Notes: generated from the letters alone by a model not told the origin. Numbered from the stretch's first letter, positions 1 through 9,805 are shown. The stretch: 20,288 nucleotides of DNA from Didymodactylos carnosus (GCA_905250885.1 CAJNOQ010003431.1:1-20288); one strand, 5' to 3'. Made by a program: numbers and translations.

Positions 1-108
1 CAATTACTATGATATCAAATTGTTGGATTGTGAATAAGAAAAATTGTTTTCGTTTTCATAACGAGTTTATGTGCTATGAATTGATCAAATATCATGTAAT
101 AAGGATTT
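1..108 (+). repeat. Left terminal inverted repeat
   Basis: This 108-bp arm pairs with 1550-1657. The mismatches are near the outer tip: C versus A at position 7, and A versus G at position 17. The inner edge reads AAGGATTT and then diverges from its partner. Confidence 0.85.
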
Positions 109-656
109 AAAACACTTCAGTTTCTTATAAATATTTTTGTTCTAAATTTGTTTGTTTTCTTTGTTCATTCTCTTGTGCTAGCGCTGTTTGTACACAAACT
201 TTTAGAATATAAGTTTATTTGTGTGCCATTGAGTTACTGATTAGTAATTCTTTCCTTCGTGTTAACTTAAAAAAAGTGAAATCGGTGCTTCTACTAGAAA
301 AAACTTAATCTCCCAATTTTGGAACACATTTTTCAGTTAAAAAAATTTAAACGTCGATTTTTCAAAAATATGTGAAAATAGGCAAAATTTTGAATAAAAC
401 TCAAACTGACTCTGAGAACCGTTGAAGACGAGCAGGATGGTAAAAGGTCCACTGCCGAATCTTGTCAGCCTATCTAATCCTAGGATTTGGAAGATAAAAT
501 TCTCTTTCATATGTCATTCTCACTTATATACTTATGAGAAAAAAAAGTATGCACCGATTTTGAAAACTTGTACTTTCTTGTCAAAAACTTCAATTTTTAT
601 AAACACAGTGTGAAAAACTCTGAAATTGGACCCGTACTTTATCATTTTCTCGGTCA

Positions 657-1110
657 AAATCAGATTCAGGGTCAAGAACCCGGTCAAATGACATGGATGC
701 CATGAGGTTTGAATGACCTCGAAGTTTTCGTTTTTTTTGAAAAATCCAAAACCAAAATTTCCACTCAAACTACAGATATTCTCCAAAACACTGAGATTCA
801 TGTCATTCGATCCCGTTTTTGATCCTGATCCCAAATATGACATTGTTTTCCACAAAAAGTTGAATTTTAACAGAACAAGTTCGGACAACAAAAAGAAAAG
901 AATTGCGTTTTTCATGTTGTCGCCGCCTAATGTCCACGCCTGTGGACATTTTATGTTCTGTCGCCTAGGCAACGTCATTTTATTCCAAGTATGGAAGGGG
1001 CATAGTGAGCACTCAAAAGCTCCACTTTTGTACCCCCATAATAGAAGACCACTGCCGGTTATATGACTTGAAAGCCAAATCAGAATCAGGATCAAAAACG
1101 GGATCGAATC
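657..1110. repeat. Three diverged copies of a 25-35 bp module in mixed orientation
   Basis: Module B (805-829, minus sense) and module C (1085-1109, plus sense) form a perfect 25-bp inverted repeat with core ATCAGGATC. Module A (657-690, plus sense) matches C at about three quarters of positions. It also shares the flank AATGACATG with B, so A and B form an imperfect inverted pair. The modules sit inside the larger TIR element. I see no coding role for them. Confidence 0.6.
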
Positions 1111-1121
1111 CGTACGTAGGA

Positions 1122-1373
1122 AGTATTTTCGACTTGTGCATTTTTTTAAAGTCCTTAACTGGCTTATCACCTTTATCTCGCTTCATTCTTATACAGTTTG
1201 ATGTGAGTAGAAGATCCGGACGTCTATTACAGCATAACAGACAAGTTTTTATCCCATTTACGCGCACTAAAACTGTTCTACAATCTTTTTGTACAGGACA
1301 GCTCGCGATTGGAATTCTCTCCCCAACAATAAAATCTTTCAAAACCAAACTGAGGCAGCACCTACAACTGTGA
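1122..1373 (+). pseudogene. 3' end of a non-LTR (LINE) retrotransposon reverse-transcriptase ORF, 5'-truncated
   Basis: The open frame ending at the stop at 1371-1373 has the tail typical of LINE ORF2 proteins after the reverse-transcriptase domain. In order it shows a DLCIFLKSLTGLSPL-type segment, a short basic stretch, IPFTRTK, an SF-containing segment, a degenerate remnant of the usual WNSLP motif (here GILSPTIKSF), and a final FKTKLRQHLQ. Family knowledge: CR1/Jockey-like elements end this way. The catalytic reverse transcriptase and endonuclease are absent, so this is a typical 5'-truncated insertion. A non-coding tail of about 160 bp follows and ends in an AAATC microsatellite. The Trp of the WNSLP motif is lost, which points to decay. 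Upstream of 1122 the frame stays open but does not look LINE-like. Confidence 0.6.
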
Positions 1374-1534
1374 AAAGGGAAAAAAAATAAAAATAGGATA
1401 GAAAGGTGGCAATTTTTATAGGTGTTTAAAACATTTTTTGCTTTCCTGACAACATGTTTATGTATTGGTTAAATTTTTCTATTGTAATACTAAAGTTTAC
1501 TCTTTTCTGTCCAAAACTGCTGTTGTCGAAATAA
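1374..1534 (+). other. LINE 3' untranslated region
   Basis: AT-rich sequence between the LINE stop codon and its microsatellite tail. It begins with an A-rich run (AAAAAAAATAAAAAT) and ends TTGTCGAAATAA just before the tail. This is inferred from position only. Confidence 0.5.
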
Positions 1535-1554
1535 AAATCAAATCAAATCAAATC
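1535..1554 (+). repeat. (AAATC)4 tail of the LINE
   Basis: Four perfect AAATC units lie directly after the 3' UTR. Short tandem tails of this kind are the usual 3' termini of CR1/Jockey-type LINEs. The last unit overlaps the inner edge of the right TIR (1550-1657). Confidence 0.65.
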
Positions 1555-1657
1555 CTTATTACATGATATTTGATCAATTCATAGCACATAAACTCGTTAT
1601 GAAAACGAAAACAATTTTTCTTATTCACAATCCAACAATTCGATATCATATTAATTG
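1550..1657 (-). repeat. Right terminal inverted repeat
   Basis: This is the reverse complement of 1-108. Its inner edge (AAATCC) overlaps the last unit of the AAATC tail of the LINE fragment, so the retrotransposon tail and the repeat share about five bases. Just outside the repeat the sequence continues AGATATAACTG with no obvious duplication visible, because the left flank is missing. Confidence 0.85.
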
Positions 1658-2842
1658 AGATATAACTGTTTTATTACAGTTGCAACTGATGTGAATGTAT
1701 TGCCCCAAATTTCACATGAACTTAGGACAATACAGATAAAAAATATGATGATCAGGATTATATAATTTTTATTGTCGAAATAACTTAAAAATGTTTGAAT
1801 TAAAAAACGTGATCAAATGTCTAACTCTTTTTTAAAAAAAGTTTATCTTTAATCTAGTCAAAAAAGAACCAGTAGGAAAATCTCAAATAACTCAAGCGCC
1901 CGCTTAATCTTATATTTTTTGAGTCTAGCTGCGTGGAGCAAGTGCCCACTTGCTAGTTTCAAGCGAATGATCTACTGCGCACTCTCTTGAGCGACTAGTG
2001 CCCAATTCTGACGCATCAGCTGGCTTCAAATCACTTAAGTTAGCTTTGTCGCGTCAAAAATTGCGTAGCTGCAAACGCTCACTTCATGAAGCTTTTTTAC
2101 TGCTTCGAAGGATAAAAGTTTTAACGATTATTATTTAGGGTTTACAGGGAGATGTAGAAAAAGTTGTTCAATTTTCTAATTGAGAGTTTAAATTTTTCTT
2201 TAAAATTAAGTTATAAAGTAAGCGTTTCCAGCTAGCCGACGCAATTTTTTGAAAATTAATATAAAATTAATTTTAAGTGAATAATATATATATAGTTGTT
2301 ATTTTTGAGTTTAATATCTTCAGATGGTTGAGTAGAGTGGTAGAGTAATGCGTTAACTTTCACGGGCTCTATCAATCCCACACTTATGCTAAAAATCTTT
2401 GATTTGTGTTTTTCTCCAAGCGATTAATAAATATTTGTTCATATGAGAATGCAATTCTTGTTCTAGAATCTGAGCAAAGGCGATCAATATATGTTAAGCG
2501 ATCGAATCGACCCAGCGTTTTCCAAAATAGGCGCATATGAGGACGATAGTAAAACCGAGGAAGCCACATTGTTGATTGAAGTATTTGATTCGATTATCAG
2601 CAATACACGTACAATAGCACAAACGGCCTTTGAAATAACGAAAGCAAGATTGGTGATACTAGGCTGTAGAACCGATAATCGATATCCAATATTGATGAAA
2701 CAATAGTCCTGTCAAAAGCGTCTGGAAGGTGTACATAATCGCTTTTGGTGCGTGGCATTGCCTTGTGTTAAAGCTACAAGACCAGAGCAGTTGTTATATC
2801 GAGTCACAATTAAAAATGCGTCATCTATTGTGCATATATGTG
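1658..2842. other. Gene-free stretch with weak self-complementary and tRNA-like segments
   Basis: No convincing gene. Positions 1895-2110 are less AT-rich than their surroundings and full of short self-complementary words such as CAAGTGCCCACTTG, resembling a decayed foldback element. Positions 2323-2390 look faintly tRNA-like (GTGGTAGAG followed by GGGCTCTATCAATCCC), but the B box is degenerate. An open frame at 2491-2706 (+, 71 codons) is fairly balanced in composition, but matches nothing I know and has no visible splice context, so I do not call it a gene. Confidence 0.4.
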
Positions 2843-3027
2843 TGTGGAGAATATTTACTAAAGAAAGAAAAACTTTTTGCTCTTTCCTACCTGTTGATAA
2901 CTAATTAGTGCTAATTAATCTAATACTAGCTTACAGCACCGTTTGCAAAACAATGACGCAACAAGAAAATTCAAGCGATACTCCATCCAATAGAAAATTT
3001 CAGGGACTACAATACAAAAAATCTTAA
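2843..3027 (+). pseudogene. Diverged copy of a gene 5' end (leader plus first codons), copy 1
   Basis: This segment is collinear with 10019-10217. Both start TGTGGAGA, continue through a purine-rich then pyrimidine-rich leader, share AGTGCT at nearly equal spacing, and end in a short open frame. Here the frame runs from ATG 2953 to TAA 3025-3027 (24 residues) and contains NRKFQGLQ; the other copy has NREFQALQ in the matching place. Several differences between the copies fall at third codon positions, and the coding part has no indel, which suggests descent from a translated sequence. The protein family is not recognised. It could be a first exon or a truncated duplicate; no good splice donor is visible at its end. 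Confidence 0.35.
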
Positions 3028-5318
3028 ATGTTTTGGATTTTACCTATGAAAGTTCATTGAATTTGTTTTTGTTATGGATGGAGATCTTTCAAGTACCAGC
3101 TAAACGCCAAACTATTGAAAGTGATTTGTTTGATTCTTTTCCTTCTCACAGACATGGACAGGGATAAAGGGTGAGTACTAAGTTCTGACCCGCTTTGTAA
3201 ATTGACGTTATTTATATGAATACATGTGATACAATTCAGCTGTTTTTTGCAGAAGATTCATCATTTAATTCACTACAAAATGGTATATAGGAGATGATCC
3301 TGAGACTTGAGATTCCGTCTTGATTGAACAGAAACCGAAATGCCCCAAAACTTTCAAAAAATAAAAACATTTTTGGCAACGATTTTGAATTTTGAAACCC
3401 ATGTTCAGATGGACAGAAAAAAGATTTCAGGTCGTTTCTTGGCACATTTAGATATCCTCCATTAGTTGGGACGATTAATTTCATCTCCATCCGTTCCATG
3501 TGGGTAAAATGTTTAATTAATAACTGACAACCAAAAATGAACAAAATGGTAGTTTCGGCGTTTCGATTATTTTTAGAGAATTGACATCACATATTTCGCA
3601 CATGAGTCGAATAGCTGAAACGTTTCTCTTCAAAATGACGCAAGAACGAGTCTGATTCATTCATTTTTGAGTGTTTATTTTACAAACAGCTTTAAACTGC
3701 ATGTTGAAAAAGCTGAAAAAAAACATTCACAGGAATTTTGCAAAAAGCAAAATTTGACAGCGTTGTCGAAAATCCGAAAATTTTTGGAATTTTTGACAAC
3801 ATCGTCGAAATTCCAATACCGTCAAGAGTAATATCAAGGCCTAATTAATCTAATCAAGAATTAATTTGATATGGATTAAATTTAACAATATTTATTCAAC
3901 AAAAACTACTATTTATTATAAATACTACCGTCTTACCATAACAAAAAATTTTCACAATTTTTACTTTTGGCTACAAAACCGAACAGCACAGCAGAATACA
4001 CCTAAACACAGAACACAATTTCTCTTGTTTTACAACAAGTTCATAAATACAGTTGCACTAGTATTCCTAGTAAAGTCAAAAAAAATTCCTGCAAAAGTAG
4101 AAATTCTGAATAAATTCCTGCGTTTGTCAAAATCTGTCGAAATGTCAATGCAGAAATTACGTTTGCAGAAATGTCGAAATTCCAAAAGCAGATCGAGGAA
4201 TAACCCCAAAATTTCATAACCTCACATACAGAATGACGAATTTCTATTTTTATTTGTTTAATGTTTATTCATATCATTAAGACATTTCTGAGAGTTATTA
4301 GTTTATTACACAATAGAATCCTGCCGTTATATTACAATTTTACGCTACTATTGGGTGGTCAAACTTTAGCTAAAACTGGGCTCGCTGAGAATGACAGAAT
4401 AAATGTATGAATAGTTTCATGAAAAATCGACAGAGTCATTCATTTGCACCCTATTGCAAATGGCATGATGTAAAATAACAGTAAAAGAAAAAATGAAACT
4501 AGAATAGACAAAAGATATTAAAGATTGAGAGGATAAAAATATTTAAAAAGAGATCCTGTTATTACTATATGAACGTTGTTTTATGGTATCGTCAAAATTT
4601 TCTTAAAAAGATACCATACAAAAACTCCATTACAAAAATGAGAAATTCTTTTTTCTGTTCCTTTAGATAAACTGATGAAAAACTATGAAAGAAAAACTTG
4701 TAATGTTTGGTTACTAATAATGCACTCAAACATGTTATTGTCTTGAGAATACAACAAAACACTTAAAAGTCATCAAGTTAAAATTGTTTGCTATTTTGTC
4801 ATGTATAATTCTAGAAAAACAATAAAATATCTCACGCTACCTCTGTATCGTAAAACAAAATTATCATACAAACAATAGACAATACTAAATAATATTACTT
4901 TCATATTAAGTATTGATAGTATGTAACGCATCCTTTGAAATGTTAACATTGTTTTTACGGCACTGAATGTATCTGACACGTTTCATGTCATATTATATTG
5001 AACTGGATTAAGAAAGAGCTTTATTGGCATATCAAACTCAGTCTTTCATGAAAATTTCATGCAGTTTTTTTATTTAGCGAAGTGAATAAGCGTTTTATGC
5101 GCTTCTAATTAAGATAAAAACTTTTTAGATCTCCCATACCACAAAGTTCCTTGACACTTTTCCACTTTGTAAGGCACATTCTAAACTCTTAGTTTTTTAA
5201 AACAAATTCCATCGAAATTATGAATAGTTTCATGTGGATTACAAAAGCTTAGAAAGATTTTCAAAATCTCTCTAGAAAAATAATAAGTTGAAACTAAATT
5301 AACTTTTAGAATTATTAA
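3028..5318. other. Long gene-free AT-rich stretch
   Basis: I see no gene here. The open frames present (3236-3544 minus; 3866-4219 plus, Asn/Lys-rich; 4791-4979 minus) have the low-complexity composition of chance frames in AT-rich DNA. Minor structures: TATGGTATC/GATACCATA paired ends around 4583-4618, and GTCGAAAATCC-type words repeated at 3760-3830 and 4130-4190. Neither supports a function. Confidence 0.4.
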
Positions 5319-5522
5319 CAGATGAGCTATAAAGAATATCGGTCTCAGTATTTCATTATTATTTCGTTCAGTTTTCATTGTCAAGGCTTTAACTTCTTTT
5401 TAAAAGACTCGTCGTTTCATTCTCTACAAAAAACATATGGAACATTTTTTTATATACCGTAGAAATAAAGGAAGATAGGTGAAATACTGCGAAGCTTCAG
5501 TTTCCATTACTTTCTAACCTAA
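5319..5522 (+). repeat. Left arm of the 5319-6604 inverted repeat
   Basis: Pairs with 6397-6604. Shared landmarks include CTTCTTTT(T)AAAAGACTCG, the run TTTTTTATATA and GGAAGATAG in the left-arm orientation. The outermost 20 bases are less conserved. Confidence 0.7.
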
Positions 5523-5682
5523 ATACAACGAAAAGATATTTATTTTGAACATGATGCTATGCAACAAACTAGAATCAAAACGTATGTGTTGGTGCCACGA
5601 AGGGTCGTCTTTCTTTTCATGTATTAGAGGTTGTCTCTGAACGTGTTTTTCTGATACGGAAAGCCATTTTACTACAATTTAC

Positions 5683-6082
5683 CTATCCAAGCAAAAAAAA
5701 TGAAGCTAGAATCGGGCGGTTGGAGCTAGGTAACACGGTTTTCGACCTGATTAAACTAGCTCCACCTCAAAAAGTTTAACCTAGGATCGGGAGGTTCAAC
5801 ATATTTTTGGGCGGTTGGGGAGGTTATCACCTAGGTTAATCGCCCACTTAACCGATCAATCGAGCTAACTCTAGCTGATCTAGCTCCAACCGACCGGTTA
5901 ACCTAGATGTCAGCCTCCCGCTCCTACTCGATTATGATAACCTAGTGCTCGGTTCACTACTAGGTTGGAGCTAGGTAACTAGGTAAAAAGGTACATTTAC
6001 CTAGATCCATCAAGTGAATAACCGCCCGGTTATGTAGTCGATGGAGCTAGATTCTCTCCCTAAAGCATTTTTGCTTGGGTAG
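5683..6082. mobile_element. 400-bp foldback/MITE-like element built of AACCTAG/CTAGGTT motifs
   Basis: The ends CTATCCAAGCAAAAA (5683-5697) and TTTTTGCTTGGGTAG (6068-6082) are inverted repeats with one mismatch. Between them the sequence is a patchwork of short motifs in both orientations: GGAGCTAGGTAAC, TTTAACCTAGGATCGGG, GGGCGGTTGG, ACCTAGGTTAATCGCCC, CCGGTTAACCTAG, ACTAGGTTGGAGCTAGG and ACCGCCCGGTTAT. Many different internal pairings are therefore possible. It is richer in GC than its surroundings and has no open frame of note. It sits in the loop of the 5319-6604 element, so it is either cargo or a nested insertion. Confidence 0.55.
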
Positions 6083-6396
6083 CCAGGAGCTATCGAGCTT
6101 CCTCTCTTCGGATGTAACAGAAGAATTAATCTCCGTTACGATAAGACATACCAAAACTCAAAATATTTGATTTTGACCGATGTATAAAAATTTGTTGCAT
6201 ATGGTACGAAAACTACAGTGAAAACGGCGATTTTTGATAAAATTAATATACGCAAAAACTTCTCCCGTAACGACTTACGATTATGAAGAGTTTTAAACAT
6301 AGCCAATTGGTAGAGCTTTTCAAGGGCTACAAAGCGATCGTCTTCTCTTATTCTGTATCGCAAAATATAAAGGGCTAGGATTGAAAAACTGTTTTT

Positions 6397-6604
6397 TGGG
6401 CTAGAAAGCAATGGAAATTGAAGCGTCGCAGTATTTCATCTATCTTCCTTTATTTCTATGATATATAAAAAAATATTGAACATGTTTTTTGTAGAGAATG
6501 AAACGGCGAGTCTTTTAAAAGAAGTTAAAGCCTTGACAGTGAAAACTGAGCGAAATAATAACGAAATACTCAGACCGACATTCTTTATGCCTCACACCCG
6601 TTAG
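6397..6604 (-). repeat. Right arm of the 5319-6604 inverted repeat
   Basis: Reverse complement of 5319-5522 with scattered substitutions and single-base indels, for example AAAGAAG versus AAAAGAAG and GACAG versus GACAA. Confidence 0.7.
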
Positions 6605-7831
6605 ATAAAACACATTCAAATTTGACGTTTCCAGCTTTCATCAAACTGAACTATACTGAGATTTAACTAAGAAGGATTTATTCTTTTAGAGATAAAATAC
6701 ACTGTAACTCGTAGTTTTAAAGTACATCGAATATTTTTTGACTGAATTATAAGTTTCTAAATTTTTGGTCATAAAGAACAAATGGATAATTTTGCTAAGA
6801 TAGATTTTCATGAAGTTTTTGAATTCTTGCGGAAATTAAAGACAGCTACGAGTTTCGATACGCTCAATTATTTATGTTTCAGTTGTTTTTTGGAAATTCT
6901 TATCGGTTACCTGACATCAGTCCTAACGTTTACAGGAAATCTGAAACCTTATCTGAAATAAAATTTTAGGTTGCGATAAAACAGAAATCTACGATATTAT
7001 CCGGCACACTTCGTATTTTCGATCGCATTTTTCATCAGAACACCAAGAAAGGTGAGTAAGGTCTCGTTTTGAAGGAAATTGAACGCTCTATCTTATGGTG
7101 TGTATGGAAAAATTTTCCGATCTGAATGTTTTTCTTGAAATTCGTGTTCTAGACGTTTTAATTCCGTGTATCTTAAAAAGGTTCTGAGTGAGCCAGAAAG
7201 AAAGATCATATTTCGAAACCTTTATTTCTTGAGTTTTAGCTTAGTTTAGCAATGTGCGTAAAATTATCACAGGTTAAATTTTAGGTTATTTTGTACGTTG
7301 GTCTATAGACCAACTTTTCCATGTAATGTTCTGCCTATTATCCTTATTTTGGATGGGTAAAAGGCATAAATTTTTAATATCTGATGAAAACTTGTTTGAT
7401 AGATTTCAAAATTTCTCGACTTACTCATTGTTAATATTATTCATCATGGTCTATATCATTTTTTGCAACTAGATGGTCAACACGTACACGAGTTTATTAG
7501 GCGATAGTCGAGGAAAGAAGAAAATAATAATTATACAATAATAGGTTAGGAAAAGAAGACAATAATGGGATATATGTTTATTGATCAAGGAAATTCTGTG
7601 TACAAAGTTCAAATAAACAAATTAACATCGTTTGTATATGCGCTCTTTTCTGTTCTTTCTTTATTTGGCAGAACAAACACAAATGATTTTTTCCATCATA
7701 AATGTAAATCTGCTTAATATAAGAATAGTAAAGGGCACGTCTGACATATGCATCACTTGTCTTTGTATATTTCAACATTCATTGTTTTTTATATTAATCT
7801 TTCGTGTTTAAATTGAAGAAAAAACGAGTTG
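6605..7831. other. Gene-free stretch upstream of the MFS gene
   Basis: No secure gene. A 59-codon frame at 6782-6961 (+) starts at an ATG and has mixed composition, but matches no family I recognise. A strong donor-like site AAAG|GTGAGTAAG lies at 7052 and could end a 5' untranslated exon of the gene starting at 7832; only RNA data could show this. The segment TTTATATTAATCTTTC...TTGAAG just before 7820 could serve as a cis- or trans-splice acceptor. An in-frame TGA at 7814-7816 lies shortly before the proposed start codon. Confidence 0.3.
7297..7314. other. Perfect 18-bp palindrome
   Basis: GTTGGTCTATAGACCAAC equals its own reverse complement. It lies about 520 bp upstream of the MFS start codon. 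A dimeric transcription-factor site is possible, but nothing else supports it. Confidence 0.35.
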
Positions 7832-9805
7832 ATGCTAATGACTAGTGAAACAACCAACAATGTGGCGAAATCATTATTCATTCATAAATATTTTATTCTA
7901 TTAAAAATTCATTATTTCTTGTTCTTTGCAGGTGATATTTAGCTATACTTATCATTCGATATACTAAAGAATATATTCTATGTTCTAGCTTTTGGTGTTT
8001 TATATCCGATATTGAACATTTATTTACGTAATAGAGGTTTATCTAATCAAGAATTAGCGTACACAAATTTAATTATACCATGTCTAACATTTATTACTCA
8101 TCCTCTTTTCGGCCTAATAGTCGATCGTAGTAAACGTTATTTGTTGGTGTTCAATATTCTTGTGACGCTGGCCACTCTCATATACGTAATGATGTTCACC
8201 GTTCTACCTCAAATAAAAACAGATTCCATTCAAGGACGACTTATGACAAACGAATCTCAGTTACAATTTTGTGCGTCACAAAAAATGATTGATGATTGTT
8301 CATCGAGATCACAATGTGGATGTTCTCATACAGCAATTTGTGATCGATTTAATTTTACATTTTCCGTAAGTAATTTCACACAACTAAGTAGTACATGTAA
8401 AGAAGGAATTCAATACAAAGTACCTATCAGCGCAACAGAGGGTATGAATGATGAGTGTCAGATTCTTTGATTACTTCTAAAATGTCTTCGCTTCCAGATT
8501 TATTACTTAGCACGACAAATTCTGCATGTACAATCACATGTAGTATCCCACAGCTCTGTCACAGTCAACGACGAAGTCTTCTTCAAATAGTCACCGTTCT
8601 CCTCTACTCACTCATTTTTGTTGTTGGAGCAAATTTAATGGCCAATGCCACTACTGTCTCCACTTGCATTGCTTTTACCACTCTCACTCATCCAGATCTT
8701 TTTGGCTACCAACGATTATATGGTACCATTGGATTTGGTCTAGCAGCATTTTTGGGTAGTCAATTGTTTCGAATATTCAAAACGGAATTTGTCTATTTAA
8801 TATCATTTCTCGTCTGTACTGTTTTGTGTATAATATTCACATCATTGATTCATATTAAACGTAGTGAACCATCACCATCGTCTTCACCAACGAAAAAATT
8901 CAATATAAAAGTAATATCATCATTATTAAAAGAGATTGATGTTGTTGTGTTTCTCGTATTCGTTCTTGTTGTGGGTATATCTCAGTCAGGTAGGAGTAAT
9001 TGCTCTTAAACTATGAATGAAAATATATTTTTGTTTTTTTAGCTATGGATCCCTATCTATTTTTATTCATTGATGAAATTGCACCGTGTTCCAGTCATCG
9101 CCTCATTGGATGGATGTGGTTGATAGCGTGTACGAGCGAATTATGCGCATTTTTCTTCTCCGGATATATTCTAAATAAAGTGGGCACTGATCTAGCCTCG
9201 ATCATTATTCTTCTTGCCTATTCGGCAAGATTTGCCAGTTACTATTTGATTCGTCATCCAAATAATTATTTACCCATAGAAACATTTCATTTTTTCACAT
9301 TTGGAATAAGATGCGTTCTTGTAGCAAAAAGAGCCCACGACATTGGTACGTAGAAATGTGTGATGGATGATTCATTTTCTAAATATGTTGTTTTATTTCA
9401 GCTCCTCATGGTTTGGCGGGTACTCTACAAGGAATTGCATCAGGATTATTAGGATTAGGTTAAAAGTGGTAAAAACTACAGTTATAGTATCATCACTTAC
9501 ATACGTTCTTCTAGGTCGTGCTACTGGATTATTAATATGTGCATTCATTTACACATCAATACGTCCACTGCGGCTGTTGTTTATCATACTCTCCATTTTT
9601 AACTTAATTTCTGCTGTTTTATACACAATTTATTCTCTTATTAGAAGAGCCACGAGAGAAGCAACATCAGAAATTAATGATTTACAGTTAGAACAAAGTA
9701 AGGGTGATAATTTTGAAAAACTCACCTTAGTTCGTTCCCATTGTCGTATTTTTTTATTTAGAGCAAACATCATTACAACCAAATGAACCATTAATGAATG
9801 AATAA
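7832..9805 (+). CDS. MFSD6-like major facilitator superfamily transporter, seven exons
   Basis: Exons: 7832-7931, 7989-8441, 8498-8989, 9043-9345, 9402-9458, 9515-9697 and 9762-9805, joining in frame to 543 residues. Every intron (57, 56, 53, 56, 56 and 64 bp) is GT-AG and interrupts its codon after base one. The protein reads as a polytopic membrane transporter. Helix 1 is at about residues 20-45 and helices 2-3 at about 56-110. The MFS motif A, GxxxDRxxR, is at 75-83. RLYGTIGFG is at 257-265, and PHGLAGTLQGIASGLLGLGRATG spans the exon 4-6 junctions (451-473). Loop 3/4 (about 111-211) is long, with nine cysteines and N-x-S/T sites at 121, 155 and 162, as in metazoan MFSD6 (MFS_1_like) proteins. 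The substrate is unknown. The start is the first ATG after an in-frame stop; a second in-frame ATG follows at 7838. The donor of intron 5 (GTTAAAAG) is weak. No AATAAA is seen shortly downstream. The junctions are predicted from frame continuity. Confidence 0.88.

Larger units (their letters stand above)
1..1657. mobile_element. Foldback/TIR element with 108-bp terminal inverted repeats
   Basis: Positions 1-108 and 1550-1657 are reverse complements of each other with only two mismatches that I can see, so 1-1657 behaves as one element with long terminal inverted repeats. No transposase is visible inside, so it looks non-autonomous. The interior holds a LINE 3' end (1122-1554) and a set of short repeated modules (657-1110). 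The left repeat begins at the first base of the window, so the true left end and any target-site duplication may lie outside. The near-identity of the arms argues for recent activity or recent gene conversion. The superfamily cannot be assigned from the termini, which start CAATTA. Confidence 0.8.
5319..6604. mobile_element. Foldback element with arms of about 205 bp
   Basis: Positions 5319-5522 and 6397-6604 are reverse complements at roughly 90 percent identity by eye. They match from the CTTTATAGCTCATCTGTTA / CTTTATGCCTCACACCCGTTA outer tips to the TTAGGTTAGAAAG / TTGGGCTAGAAAG inner edges. The loop of about 870 bp contains a separate 400-bp element (5683-6082) and no transposase. The open frames at 5181-5384 and 6136-6411 (both minus) span arm edges and resemble no known protein, so I leave them out. 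The arms are more diverged than those of the 1-1657 element, so this insertion is probably older. Confidence 0.7.

Noticed and set aside
905-1045. Possible homology between 905-1045 and 16655-16760 (both contain GCCTAGGCAAC and CCACTTTTG)
   Set aside because: Only two short words match and their spacing differs; not enough to call a shared repeat.
532-1170. 212-codon minus-strand frame inside the TIR element
   Set aside because: It runs antisense through the repeated modules and the start of the LINE fragment, and shows no recognisable domain.
2323-2390. tRNA-like string with GTGGTAGAG
   Set aside because: The A-box region has extra bases, the B box is degenerate and no acceptor stem pairs.
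3866-4219. 117-codon open frame, Asn/Lys/Ser-rich
   Set aside because: Low-complexity composition typical of chance frames in AT-rich DNA; no motif, no splice context.
6136-6411. 91-codon minus-strand frame beginning MLSSPKNSF
   Set aside because: It lies in the loop and arm of a foldback element with no family resemblance and no splice sites; probably chance.
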